The notes: generated by a model from the letters alone, not told the origin. Shown: positions 6,909-14,756, counted from the first letter of the stretch. The stretch: 16,639 nucleotides of DNA from Cyanobacteria bacterium UBA11153 (GCA_003511885.1 DOIX01000312.1:1-16639); one strand, 5' to 3'. Numbers and translations: made by a program.

Positions 6909-9900
6909 ATGAATTATAAAACTTCCACAGGATTAGTTAGCTATCTAATTCGATATATTTGCGATCGCGGTAACAGTCAAAAATGGCGCTTAATTAGTTT
7001 AGCGCTTGCCCTATTAACTTGGAGTTATGCCAGTCAACCTGTTTGGGCAGAGGGGAGTAACGAAATTGTTGGTGGAAACAATCCCCCAAATAATCCCCCA
7101 AATAATAGTATCAGGGCAGTGACAGAATGGCGAGAAACTGCCGATCTTGTTGTGGATAGCACTTTTGGTATTCCCAGACGAACTATCTTGCAAGTTTATG
7201 CCAAGACAGGAGAGAGAATTAATGTTGGATCCAGTGCTGTGGGTATTAACCAAAATCCTGCGGATCCAGCACGTACAGGTAACGCAATTATATTTGGACC
7301 TAATCTTGGTACTTCCGATCCTGCTACCATTGTCGGTTCTCCCACAGGTAGTCCTCCAACCGCAGCAGTTGTTATGGATTGCCTTCAGCAGCGAACTAAC
7401 ACCGGGGACTTGACTATGGGGAAAATTACTAGTCGTCAGCAGGAAATAGCTGGACCATCGCCTGCTGCGGGGGGTTACAATCCTTGTTTCTATGATGTCC
7501 CTGCTGATGGCATCTATACAGTTATTTTCACTGGACCGCGAGGTCGATATCGCGGAGGAAACCCCCAAGTTACTCCAATCCCAGTACAAATCGATCCAGC
7601 TAGCACAGCTTTAAATGTCAATCAATGGACTGGGATAACCATGTGGGATATTACAGTAACTACAGGTCCAGGTGGAAGTGTTAAAGATGGTCGTGTTTTT
7701 ACCAATTATCTAGCGCTTTATACTGGAATTCAGGCACAAAAGCAAGTAGTTAACCCCAAACTATTTATCTATACAAAGGATGGTTATAAATATAGCTTTG
7801 AAGCAGTGGACTTAGATCCAAACGGTGCTATTTTATTCTCGAATAACCGAGGATTTAGAAATGCTGGCGTGCCGATTTATCGATCTGTTCAGCTTAATGG
7901 AGATCAGTTGCCACCAGGAATTAGCTTTCTCAGACCAGATCAGCTAAATACTCCACTTGACTTCACCAACAAAATTTTCTTTAATGACCCAGATCCAGAG
8001 GCAATTGCAGCACTGAATAGCTTGCTAGAACTAGAAAAATTCGCCCTTGGACCTGAAATTCCCCTACCGTTTACCAATTTCCAGTTTATCGGTTGTGAAA
8101 ATACTCCAAATCAAATGGGGACTTTTGTTGATAATTCTACCCCTCCCCCCCCAGATCCAAATAATCCACAGTGCTTATCCAGTTATAGAGGAGGAGGAAA
8201 TTTTAGCTTTCTTAATCCCAACACCACGGCAAAAAGTTACAGCCTCACTATTGATACCAACAGAAACAATATATTCGACAATGACGATCTTATCTTACTA
8301 GGCACAGCCCCACCCAATGGCACAGTTACTCAGTTTTGGGACGGAAAAGATTCCCAAGGAATTCCCATCCCTGCTAGCAACATTCCTTTGAAAATTGACT
8401 TAAAAGTTAATGCTGGTGAAACTCACTTTCCCTTTCTAGATGTGGAAAATTCAGGAGGAATTAAGGTAGCAATACTTAACGCGCCTCCTGGTACACAGGC
8501 ATTGACTTATTACAACGATTCAGTTTTTACACCTGCCCCAGGAATACCAAATCCCAGAAGTAATCTTCTTGGTCTTAACAGTTCAGTAACACCCGTTCAT
8601 GTCTATGAATCAGGTGGTAGTTTTGGGGATAATAAAGGGATGGATACTTGGGCATTCGTTCAGTTTAAGGGACTTGAAACTGACCCAGTAATTTCTCTCA
8701 TCGAAGCCGACTTAGCCATCAATAAAACAGTTAGTTCAGGTCCAATTGCACCAAGCCAAGAAATACAAGTATTTCCCGGAGATCCAGTTACCTTTACCCT
8801 AACAGTAACTAACAACGGACCGAGCAATGTACCCGCAGGCACACCAGCCAGAGTACTCGATAATATCGATGCCAATATTACCGGAGTAACCTGGACTTGT
8901 AGCGTACCAGCAGGACAAGGAAGTTGCGGTGCTGCTAGCGGCAGTGGCAATACCATTGATACCACAGTTGTTCTCAATAATGGTGCTACTGCTACTTACA
9001 CAATTAACGGGATAGTTTCCCCCACAATTGCCACTAATAGAATCGATAATACCACCCAAGTTTTGCGCGGAAATGACGTTACAGATCCCACAGATCCAAA
9101 TAGAATTGGTGCAGGTAATAATAGCAGTAATGCCGTCATTACAGTTTTAGTTAAACCCAAAGTCTTGAAATCAGTAAGATGGGCAGAAGATACTGATGGT
9201 TCCGGTACGCCCAGCGTTGGTGATATTTTAGAATATACCATCCGAGTCAATAATCCCAGCCCTACCTTAGCCATTAGCGATACAATCGTCAAAGATATTA
9301 TTCCCGCCGCATTGCAACTATTACCAGGTTCAGTACAAGTAAATAATCCAGCCTTTACAGTTGCACCAAACATACCAGAATTCGGGACAGGAGATCCAGC
9401 TAATCCCACCATTCTCACTAATCCAGGCACTTTAGCTGCGGGTGGCAACCTTACCGTTACCTATCGTGCCAGAATTAGACCAGGTGCATCGGGAAGCTTA
9501 CAAAATCAAGCCGTAGTCAACTTCAACGGTGATGGTGGCAACCCAGCTTTAAGCGATGCCGCAGACACCCCAACCGCCACTGACGGCAGTGGAAACTCAC
9601 AAAATTCCGGTTTTCCAAGTCCAGGTGGCGACGTATTACAACCCGCAGGCACTCCCGGTGGTTTCAGCCCCACTATTGTCAAACTTTTTGACTTCGTAAC
9701 ACCAACTGGCACAAAATCTGTCCGTTTAGCTAGCGATTTAGATGGTAATGGTGAAGTTTCCAAAGGAGATATTTTGGAATATACAATTACCTATATCAAT
9801 TCCAGTCTAGGTACAGCAGTCACCGATTTCATAGCCAGAGACAAAATCACCGATACCTCCTTAGTTGAATTTGCTGGAGGCTACAGTTTTACTGCAAATA

Positions 9901-10790
9901 ATGGCGGTACACCCCCAGATCCCGCTGTAGATATTGTCACTACAGTTCAAGGTAATCCTAACTTTAACGGTACAACAGATATCAACCTGACAGATCCAAT
10001 TAATAAAGGTAAAATTGGCGCATATCGGGGTGAAGTTATTATGAAATATCAAGTCAAAGTAATTGGCCCACCCGATGCCCAAATTGTCAACCAAGCAGAA
10101 GCTTCTTCCTCCGCCGGAACATTACCTCTATCAGTAACCAATGCAGTATCAGGTCCCCAAGAAATACCTCAAGTATTTCCTGGAGATAATGTAGAAACAG
10201 GAAACGTACCCACGGATCCAAATGATGACGAACCAACTATAGTTGTAATTAAAGGCAGCGGTACGCCTTCATTCCGTCTAGTCAAGCGGATTACTAACAT
10301 TTTGCGCAATAATACACCTTTAGCTGGAGTTAATTTTGGCAACGTAATTAACGACCCCAATGACGTAAATGACGATTCCCCACTTTGGTCAAAACTACCA
10401 CCAGTAGGCGTTTTCCAACTAGAAAATGACGGCGGTGTTATCCCTGGAGATTTAGTAGAATACACCATATATTTCCTTTCCGACGGTACAGATACCGCCA
10501 AAAACATTAGAATCTGCGATGCTATTCCATCAGGAACAGCCTTTGAGCCAGACACCTTTGGTGCAAGTCAAGGAATGAAATTACGTTTGGGTGGATCTGA
10601 AATCAATCTTACCAACAATTCAGATCCGGATTCAGGCAGATTTTTCTCAATTTTGGAACCCGCTACCAAGCCCCCCTGCCCTAATGATAATAACCCCAAT
10701 GGTTCAATATTAGTTAATGTGGGAAATATTCCCGCATTTGCACCCAATAATATCGGATTTGTCCGTTTCCGAATTAGAGTGAATGAGTAG
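6909..10790 (+). CDS. Large secreted surface protein with DUF11-type repeat domains
   Basis: The 1293-residue product begins with a signal peptide: basic N-terminus, hydrophobic core at about 28-39 and VWA cleavage at 45-47. Residues about 60-600 form a region I cannot assign, containing Cys residues and an EF-hand-like loop DTNRNNIFDNDD (449-460). DUF11/conserved-repeat-type modules follow at about 600-705 (PGDPVTFTLTVTNNGPSNV), 754-875 (VGDILEYTIRVNNPS), 936-1090 (KGDILEYTITYINSS) and 1121-1293 (PGDLVEYTIYFLSDGTDTA). Two open with Ca2+-loop-like motifs, DTDGSGTPSVGD (761-772) and DLDGNGEVSKGD (943-954). Such domains are typical of extracellular or cell-surface proteins. No LPXTG, SLH or PEP-CTERM anchor is seen at the C-terminus (FVRFRIRVNE), so attachment may depend on partners, possibly the upstream barrel and OmpA-domain proteins. 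It lies 626 bp after them on the same strand and probably has its own promoter. No strong Shine-Dalgarno sequence precedes the ATG. Adhesin or sheath role is inference. Confidence 0.8.
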   Translation: MNYKTSTGLVSYLIRYICDRGNSQKWRLISLALALLTWSYASQPVWAEGSNEIVGGNNPPNNPPNNSIRAVTEWRETADLVVDSTFGIPRRTILQVYAKTGERINVGSSAVGINQNPADPARTGNAIIFGPNLGTSDPATIVGSPTGSPPTAAVVMDCLQQRTNTGDLTMGKITSRQQEIAGPSPAAGGYNPCFYDVPADGIYTVIFTGPRGRYRGGNPQVTPIPVQIDPASTALNVNQWTGITMWDITVTTGPGGSVKDGRVFTNYLALYTGIQAQKQVVNPKLFIYTKDGYKYSFEAVDLDPNGAILFSNNRGFRNAGVPIYRSVQLNGDQLPPGISFLRPDQLNTPLDFTNKIFFNDPDPEAIAALNSLLELEKFALGPEIPLPFTNFQFIGCENTPNQMGTFVDNSTPPPPDPNNPQCLSSYRGGGNFSFLNPNTTAKSYSLTIDTNRNNIFDNDDLILLGTAPPNGTVTQFWDGKDSQGIPIPASNIPLKIDLKVNAGETHFPFLDVENSGGIKVAILNAPPGTQALTYYNDSVFTPAPGIPNPRSNLLGLNSSVTPVHVYESGGSFGDNKGMDTWAFVQFKGLETDPVISLIEADLAINKTVSSGPIAPSQEIQVFPGDPVTFTLTVTNNGPSNVPAGTPARVLDNIDANITGVTWTCSVPAGQGSCGAASGSGNTIDTTVVLNNGATATYTINGIVSPTIATNRIDNTTQVLRGNDVTDPTDPNRIGAGNNSSNAVITVLVKPKVLKSVRWAEDTDGSGTPSVGDILEYTIRVNNPSPTLAISDTIVKDIIPAALQLLPGSVQVNNPAFTVAPNIPEFGTGDPANPTILTNPGTLAAGGNLTVTYRARIRPGASGSLQNQAVVNFNGDGGNPALSDAADTPTATDGSGNSQNSGFPSPGGDVLQPAGTPGGFSPTIVKLFDFVTPTGTKSVRLASDLDGNGEVSKGDILEYTITYINSSLGTAVTDFIARDKITDTSLVEFAGGYSFTANNGGTPPDPAVDIVTTVQGNPNFNGTTDINLTDPINKGKIGAYRGEVIMKYQVKVIGPPDAQIVNQAEASSSAGTLPLSVTNAVSGPQEIPQVFPGDNVETGNVPTDPNDDEPTIVVIKGSGTPSFRLVKRITNILRNNTPLAGVNFGNVINDPNDVNDDSPLWSKLPPVGVFQLENDGGVIPGDLVEYTIYFLSDGTDTAKNIRICDAIPSGTAFEPDTFGASQGMKLRLGGSEINLTNNSDPDSGRFFSILEPATKPPCPNDNNPNGSILVNVGNIPAFAPNNIGFVRFRIRVNE

Positions 10791-10825
10791 ACAAATTCCA
10801 CCTGTAGGGGCGTTAGCGGTAGCGT

Positions 10826-10893
10826 GGCGAAGCCTAGCATTCGGACGACAATTTATGCAACAAACGGTAAATTTGACATCCGAATGCTTCGCC
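10826..10893 (+). repeat. Inverted repeat of the GGCGAAGC-ATTCGGA family
   Basis: The right arm TCCGAATGCTTCGCC (10879-10893) pairs with the left arm GGCGAAGC...ATTCGGA (10826-10845), which carries a 5-base insertion (CTAGC). The sequence before it, TGTAGGGGCGTTAGCGG (from 10803), resembles the outer end of the element at 6415-6778. It lies 36 bp after the DUF11 gene and could form a cruciform or RNA hairpin, but has no T-run. Confidence 0.65.
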
Positions 10894-10963
10894 CTGTTTT
10901 CCGCAGCTTTTAAGGCTATAGCTTGAGAATATGTTCTAACCTTAATGTGTAGCGCTATAAGAC

Positions 10964-10990
10964 GCGATGGCACTTCGCGATCGCATTTTT
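10964..10990 (+). terminator. Candidate intrinsic terminator built on a HIP1 site
   Basis: GCGATGGC (10964-10971) and GCGATCGC (10977-10984) form an 8-bp stem with one mismatch and a 5-nt loop, followed by ATTTTT. It lies 173 bp after the DUF11 stop codon, far for a terminator of that gene. The right arm is a HIP1 octamer, so it may simply be a member of a genomic repeat. Confidence 0.4.
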
Positions 10991-11161
10991 CGGGAATTTC
11001 AATACTTAGTGTGCCAAAATATTAGTTTTAGTTAAAGTAGTCACAAAGCCAATTCTGCCTGAACTTACAAAAAAAGACTATTTTTTACTTAAACATTGCC
11101 AACAATTCACTCAGTGCATAATTGAGGAGAGAGCGAATAGGATGAAGGAGGTTGAAAGGAG

Positions 11162-12235
11162 ATGGCCGCTCAAATCAGCGCTCGGAGACAATCTCAAATT
11201 ATCGGTTCAATTCTCGGTACTGCTGTGGGTGATGCGATTGGTTTGCCTTATGAAGGGTTATCGCCTCGTCGTGCTGCTAAATTATGGGGATTGCCCAACC
11301 GACATCGTTTTTTCTTTGTTTTTGGGATGATTTCTGATGATACTGAACATACTTGTATGGTGGCGCAATCTCTTATTGCTTCTGGTGGTAATTTATCTAA
11401 GTTTCAGGAGCAATTGGCTTGGCGATTTCGTTTTTGGTTATTGAGTTTACCAGCGGGAATTGGTTTCGCTACATTAAGGGCTATTCTACGATTGTGGCTG
11501 GGATTTAGTCCAGCTCGAAGTGGTATATTTTCGGCTGGCAATGGACCGGCCATGCGTGCCGCGATTCTCGGTGTTGCCATCAGAGATAGTAAGAGGCTGC
11601 AAGAATTTGTACGAGTGTCTTCACGGATTACCCATACCAATCCCAAGGCTGAGTATGGTGCTTTTGCGATTGCATTAGCAGCCCAAATCGCCTGTGAGAC
11701 TGAGGATGTATCTGGCGATGAGTTTCTCCTGAAATTACAATCTTGTCTCCCAACCGAAGCCGCTGAATTAATTTCGCTTATTGGCGATGCTGTAGATAGC
11801 GTAAAAATAGGTGAATCTACACCTGAGTTTGCGGCAAAAATGGGTTTAACTAATGGAGTTTCGGGATACATTTATCATACTGTACCTGTGGCGATTCATG
11901 GTTGGTTAAGCCATCAGAATGATTTCGCAGCAGCAATTACTAATATCATTGAATGCGGCGGCGATACTGATTCAACAGCAGCAATTGTTGGTAGCATTGT
12001 TGGCGCTGCTATCGGGAAAGAAGGCATCCCGACTGAATGGCTGAGACGAATGTTAGAATGGTCTAGATCCGTGGTATGGATGGAACGTTTAGGCATAGAA
12101 CTAAATTCAACTATCCAAGCAGGAATACCCGGTAAACCAATCAAATTATCAATTATTAGCACACTATCACGGAATATATTTTTTCTTTCGATTGTCTTAT
12201 GCCATGGTTTTCGGAGATTGTTACCACCATATTAA
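11162..12235 (+). CDS. ADP-ribosylglycohydrolase family protein (DraG/ARH-like)
   Basis: The 357-residue product belongs to the ADP-ribosylglycohydrolase family, all-helical enzymes with a two-metal (Mg/Mn) site that remove ADP-ribose from proteins or related substrates. Visible signatures are GTAVGDAIGLPYEG (19-32), SDDTEHT (58-64, with metal ligands D59/D60), GNGPAMRAAILG (126-137), THTNP (157-161) and GGDTDSTAAIVG (266-277, with D268/D270). These cover the family's catalytic core, so it should be active. Length is normal for the family plus a short hydrophobic, basic C-terminal tail. The start is set by a full Shine-Dalgarno AAGGAGGT (11145-11152), 9 nt before ATG 11162; the ATG at 11142 overlaps that site and is in another frame. 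No ADP-ribosyltransferase (DraT-like) partner or nif gene is in the window, so the substrate is unknown. The unlinked + strand neighbours give no clear context. Confidence 0.88.
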   Translation: MAAQISARRQSQIIGSILGTAVGDAIGLPYEGLSPRRAAKLWGLPNRHRFFFVFGMISDDTEHTCMVAQSLIASGGNLSKFQEQLAWRFRFWLLSLPAGIGFATLRAILRLWLGFSPARSGIFSAGNGPAMRAAILGVAIRDSKRLQEFVRVSSRITHTNPKAEYGAFAIALAAQIACETEDVSGDEFLLKLQSCLPTEAAELISLIGDAVDSVKIGESTPEFAAKMGLTNGVSGYIYHTVPVAIHGWLSHQNDFAAAITNIIECGGDTDSTAAIVGSIVGAAIGKEGIPTEWLRRMLEWSRSVVWMERLGIELNSTIQAGIPGKPIKLSIISTLSRNIFFLSIVLCHGFRRLLPPY

Positions 12236-12261
12236 TCAAACACTCCCAAGCAGTTGCTAAA

Positions 12262-12338
12262 CTTCTCATCTCTTCTTTGCGTCCTTTGCGCCTTCCTTTG
12301 CGATCTTTGCGTTAAAAAAAAGTCCCTGGCATTCAACG
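12262..12338 (+). repeat. CTTTGCG-type repeat tract, copy 1
   Basis: Four TTTGCG cores spaced 9-12 bp apart are followed by TTAAAAAAAAGTC and, after six bases, ATTCAAC. A shorter, diverged copy with the same ending lies at 13147-13208 in the same orientation, and an inverted CGCAAAGG version at 14712-14756. It fills the gap between the ADP-ribosylglycohydrolase and nuclease-like genes. Confidence 0.7.
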
Positions 12339-12383
12339 AAAAATCTCCATATATTATAAACCAATAGCAGGAGCAGAAAATAT

Positions 12384-13022
12384 ATGTCCACAATCGCAAT
12401 TACCGAAGCAATTACAACATTAGCCGAAGCACAGCAGAGATTTAACCTACACCGCACGGAAGACGAGGAATTTTTCTCGGAATGGCGGCTGGATTTACCA
12501 GATATTACAGATACAGAAAAAACAGGGCTAAATCAACTGAGGCAAAGATATTTATATCAACGGAGTGAGGGACATTTACTTGAAGGTATAGTTATGCTAC
12601 TGTTAGTTTCTCCATTGTTAGGCATAGCAGGTTTTTACGATCCACCTTTTAAAGTTAGGGCGGAGGAATCCGTACAGATTACTATTGACGATAGCGAGGA
12701 TATTTTACAAGGGCGGATTGATGTATTGGTGCTTAATCATCAGATTTGGGTAGTAGTTTTAGAATCGAAAAAGACAGCACTTTCAGTTTGGGCAGGATTA
12801 CCACAAAATCTGGCATATTTGATGGCTAATCCTCAGCCAGAGAAACCCAGTTTTGGCATGATGACTAATGGGGATGATATTTTGTTTGTGAAACTGACAC
12901 AGATGGAAGAGCGACAATATAATGTTTCGAGGGTATTTTCGCCCTTTATCTCTGATGGTGAATTATACAATGTTTTACAAGTGTTGAAATCAATTATTCA
13001 CCATACCCAAAGTCCAGAATAA
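12384..13022 (+). CDS. Stand-alone PD-(D/E)XK nuclease-like protein (HsdR N-terminal type)
   Basis: This 212-residue protein has the core of a PD-(D/E)XK nuclease: GRIDVLVLNHQIWVVVLESKK puts the catalytic-type residues at D113, E127 and K129, with a possible extra acidic residue at E67 in the preceding helix. The layout resembles the N-terminal nuclease domain of type I restriction R subunits (HSDR_N), but the helicase and other R-subunit domains are absent and no hsdM or hsdS gene lies nearby. Such single-domain proteins are common in cyanobacteria and their function is largely unestablished. AGGAG (12369-12373), 10 nt before the ATG, supports the start. The gene ends before a repeat-rich gap, and CTTTGCG-type direct repeats lie on both sides. 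Assignment to the fold is fairly secure; DNA-cleaving activity and a defence role are inference. Confidence 0.78.
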   Translation: MSTIAITEAITTLAEAQQRFNLHRTEDEEFFSEWRLDLPDITDTEKTGLNQLRQRYLYQRSEGHLLEGIVMLLLVSPLLGIAGFYDPPFKVRAEESVQITIDDSEDILQGRIDVLVLNHQIWVVVLESKKTALSVWAGLPQNLAYLMANPQPEKPSFGMMTNGDDILFVKLTQMEERQYNVSRVFSPFISDGELYNVLQVLKSIIHHTQSPE

Positions 13023-13084
13023 CTGAGGCAGTATGGCATACCTATTTCTGATAATCTTCCCCTTTCAGTCTTCTCTCAAAATTA

Positions 13085-13119
13085 GCGGGGATGGTGCGTT
13101 AGCTTACGCATAACGCACC
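13085..13119 (+). repeat. Palindromic GGTGCGTTA repeat, copy 1
   Basis: GGTGCGTTA (13093-13101) and TAACGCACC (13111-13119) form a perfect 9-bp stem with a 9-nt loop. The 33-bp segment 13085-13117 recurs at 13278-13310 with one difference. This is a widespread type of cyanobacterial intergenic palindrome. No T-run follows, so terminator function is doubtful. Confidence 0.75.
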
Positions 13120-13146
13120 ATAAGGATTAACTGTTGCTAAAATTAA

Positions 13147-13208
13147 CATCTCTTCTTGGTGTACCTTTGAGCATTCCTTTGCGTTAAAAAAAGTCTGTTG
13201 TATTCAAC
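13147..13208 (+). repeat. CTTTGCG-type repeat tract, copy 2
   Basis: A diverged direct copy of the tract at 12262-12338: it shares CATCTCTTCTT, CCTTTGCGTTAAAAAAAGTC and ATTCAAC, but has fewer TTTGCG cores. It lies downstream of the PD-(D/E)XK gene in the same orientation as copy 1. Confidence 0.6.
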
Positions 13209-13277
13209 TCAAATTTCCTCTTTCAGTTTTCTATTAAAATTAGGAATTTATCTTGTAATTCAGCAAGTCTAGTCATT

Positions 13278-13310
13278 GCGGGGATGGTGGGTTAGCTTAC
13301 GCATAACGCA
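13278..13310 (+). repeat. GGTGCGTTA repeat, copy 2
   Basis: Repeats 13085-13117 with a single C-to-G change that breaks one base pair of the stem. It is spaced 193 bp from copy 1. The rest of the 13023-13384 gap holds no coding sequence that I can support. Confidence 0.7.
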
Positions 13311-13344
13311 GCCTAGAGACGGGGGTTTTCCGTAAGTCTTGTCC

Positions 13345-13375
13345 AAAAAAAAAAGCCCCCTTTAATAAGGGGGTT
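13345..13375 (-). terminator. Intrinsic terminator of the ndhD-cup unit
   Basis: Read on the minus strand, CCCCCTT (complement of 13367-13373), loop ATTA, and AAGGGGG (complement of 13356-13362) form a perfect 7-bp stem followed by GC and ten T residues (13345-13354 are all A on the plus strand). It begins about 10 nt after the TAG stop of the CO2-hydration gene, an ideal position. The hairpin is also similar to a palindrome at 16607-16626. Confidence 0.85.
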
Positions 13376-13384
13376 GGGGGGTTA

Positions 13385-14701
13385 CTAACGATAATCCGCA
13401 GTCTGAATACTCCTCAATCTTGCGGCATCCCGCATCCCATATTCTGGACGACAGAAACGGTTAATTTGCGCCTCAAAAAATGCCCGATTCGCCTTTAAAT
13501 GCTTGGGATTTTGGTCATCTAAAGGATACAAAAGTGCAGTCCGCAAGGCTTGAAATACTGCCGAAGTCACGCAATACATGGAACGTTGGAAAGTGATGGC
13601 AATTTGATTTAAGATATCATCCTCACCCCGACACCGTTGGGCATAAAATTCTTGGAGATAAGGAGGAAGGAAATGGAGCATATCCTGCATTAGTAATGTG
13701 GGAGGAATTCCCGCCGTACCCACGGGGAATTTATCAGCATATAAAACCCCATAATGGAAGTCTTTTTGATCGCTAGGCACTTGATTGGCTTGGGCATTAT
13801 AAGATTTAGTGCCTCGGAAAGGTGCAGTGCGGTAAAAAACGGCCTCAACATAAGGCAGCGCGGCTTCGTATAACCAGGTAAAGCCTTTGGATTTGGGGAT
13901 AATTTCGTAGCATTCCCCTCGAATATAAGCATGATGATAAATCGGACGGCCTGCGATCGCAAATATCCCATTTACCAGAAAGTTCATCGCCTCTGGTACT
14001 GTGGTAATTTTCCCTTCGTCATACAAATCGGATACTTCAAAGAAAACTGGTGCCATCACTTCCCAGAATAAGCCCAGATTACTATAATAAGATGCCTGAC
14101 GGCATTGTTCGATAAACATTTCTGGGAAGAGTTTATGAATTCCCAACATTAAGGGGTTGCCTTTGAAGTAAGCTTTAATAGCTTTATCGGCATTGGCTTT
14201 ATATTCGTCTGAATCTAGGAAAGGATCGAATTTGTTTACTGGGGCGTACATATTCCGATGCCACAGCATTGCCCGCATACAGGCTTCCGCAAATTCCATA
14301 TTAACGCGATCGTGCCACAAATGATGGAATAATTTGGGCATTTTGCCAGTTTCTCCCTTCTCCATAAATTCTAATAATTCTGGATGGGCTGTGGCTTCGC
14401 CGCGCCAAATTCTTAAGTCGGCATCGTCGCCTGCGTAGTGGTTGTGGAGATCTAAATATTCTTGGGGGAGGAAGTATTTGAAGAAGGGAAAGGGATCTAA
14501 AAATACTCTTTCGCCGATGTAAAGTAAGTCGCGCCAGTAGAAGTCCATGGGAACGGCGTAGGCTTTCCAGATACCAATAATTTGCATTAGGTTTTCTGGA
14601 GTGTCGGGTATCATTGCGCCGCCTGCTTCTAGGCGGTGGATGACTTCGGCGAATTCGTGGTTGGAGGGGGGGAGTTTGGTTTTTTGGAGGGTGGTTGTCA
14701 T
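13385..14701 (-). CDS. CO2 hydration protein of NDH-1MS complexes (CupA/ChpY or CupB/ChpX)
   Basis: The 438-residue protein is recognised as a ChpXY/Cup-family CO2-hydration subunit: GGAMIPDTPENLMQ (27-40), LDPFPFFKYFLPQEYLDLHN (68-87), RIWRGEATAHPELL (97-110), HHLWHDR (126-132) and IPKSKGFTWLYEAALPYVEA are features I associate with this family. Cup proteins sit on NDH-1 complexes containing NdhD3/NdhF3 or NdhD4/NdhF4 and, using redox-coupled proton pumping, help turn CO2 into bicarbonate inside the cell. The His-rich stretch 126-130 is a plausible metal site. It lies 175 bp downstream of ndhD on the same strand, the known arrangement. The length suggests the CupA type, but no cupS follows, as in CupB-type loci, so the subtype is left open. 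No Shine-Dalgarno sequence is visible before the ATG (an A-run precedes it). A terminator follows directly. Confidence 0.88.
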   Translation of the reverse strand: MTTTLQKTKLPPSNHEFAEVIHRLEAGGAMIPDTPENLMQIIGIWKAYAVPMDFYWRDLLYIGERVFLDPFPFFKYFLPQEYLDLHNHYAGDDADLRIWRGEATAHPELLEFMEKGETGKMPKLFHHLWHDRVNMEFAEACMRAMLWHRNMYAPVNKFDPFLDSDEYKANADKAIKAYFKGNPLMLGIHKLFPEMFIEQCRQASYYSNLGLFWEVMAPVFFEVSDLYDEGKITTVPEAMNFLVNGIFAIAGRPIYHHAYIRGECYEIIPKSKGFTWLYEAALPYVEAVFYRTAPFRGTKSYNAQANQVPSDQKDFHYGVLYADKFPVGTAGIPPTLLMQDMLHFLPPYLQEFYAQRCRGEDDILNQIAITFQRSMYCVTSAVFQALRTALLYPLDDQNPKHLKANRAFFEAQINRFCRPEYGMRDAARLRSIQTADYR

Positions 14702-14703
14702 GG

Positions 14704-14756
14704 TTTTTTTTGAAACGCAAAGGTACGCAAAGGTTAGCGCAAAGGTACGCAGAGGT
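14704..14756 (-). repeat. CTTTGCG-type repeat tract, inverted copy, in the ndhD-cup gap
   Basis: On the plus strand it reads as CGCAAAGGT-type units (ACGCAAAGGT, ACGCAAAGGT, GCGCAAAGGT, ACGCAGAGG) after a T-run. It is the opposite orientation of the tracts at 12262 and 13147, and so lies in the sense direction of ndhD-cup transcripts, directly upstream of the Cup start codon. The remaining gap (14757-14876) looks like degenerate intergenic repeat sequence (TTTGTAGTAGGCACTTCAGT) with no supportable gene. Confidence 0.65.

Larger units (their letters stand above)
13062..13243 (+). repeat. Diverged 24-bp direct repeat pair
   Basis: CTTTCAGTCTTCTCTCAAAATTAG (13062-13085, 24 nt) and 13220-13243 match at 21 of 24 positions. 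The first copy directly abuts the palindromic repeat at 13085; the second lies 34 bp before the second palindrome copy. Together they show that this gap arose partly by duplication of a composite unit. Confidence 0.6.

Noticed and set aside
7014..7589. Antisense 191-codon frame opposite the DUF11 gene
   Set aside because: It lies wholly inside a well-supported gene on the other strand and has no recognisable domain or start signals.
11142..11330. Overlapping frame starting at ATG 11142
   Set aside because: It overlaps the Shine-Dalgarno site and the first part of the ADP-ribosylglycohydrolase gene, and has no recognisable features.
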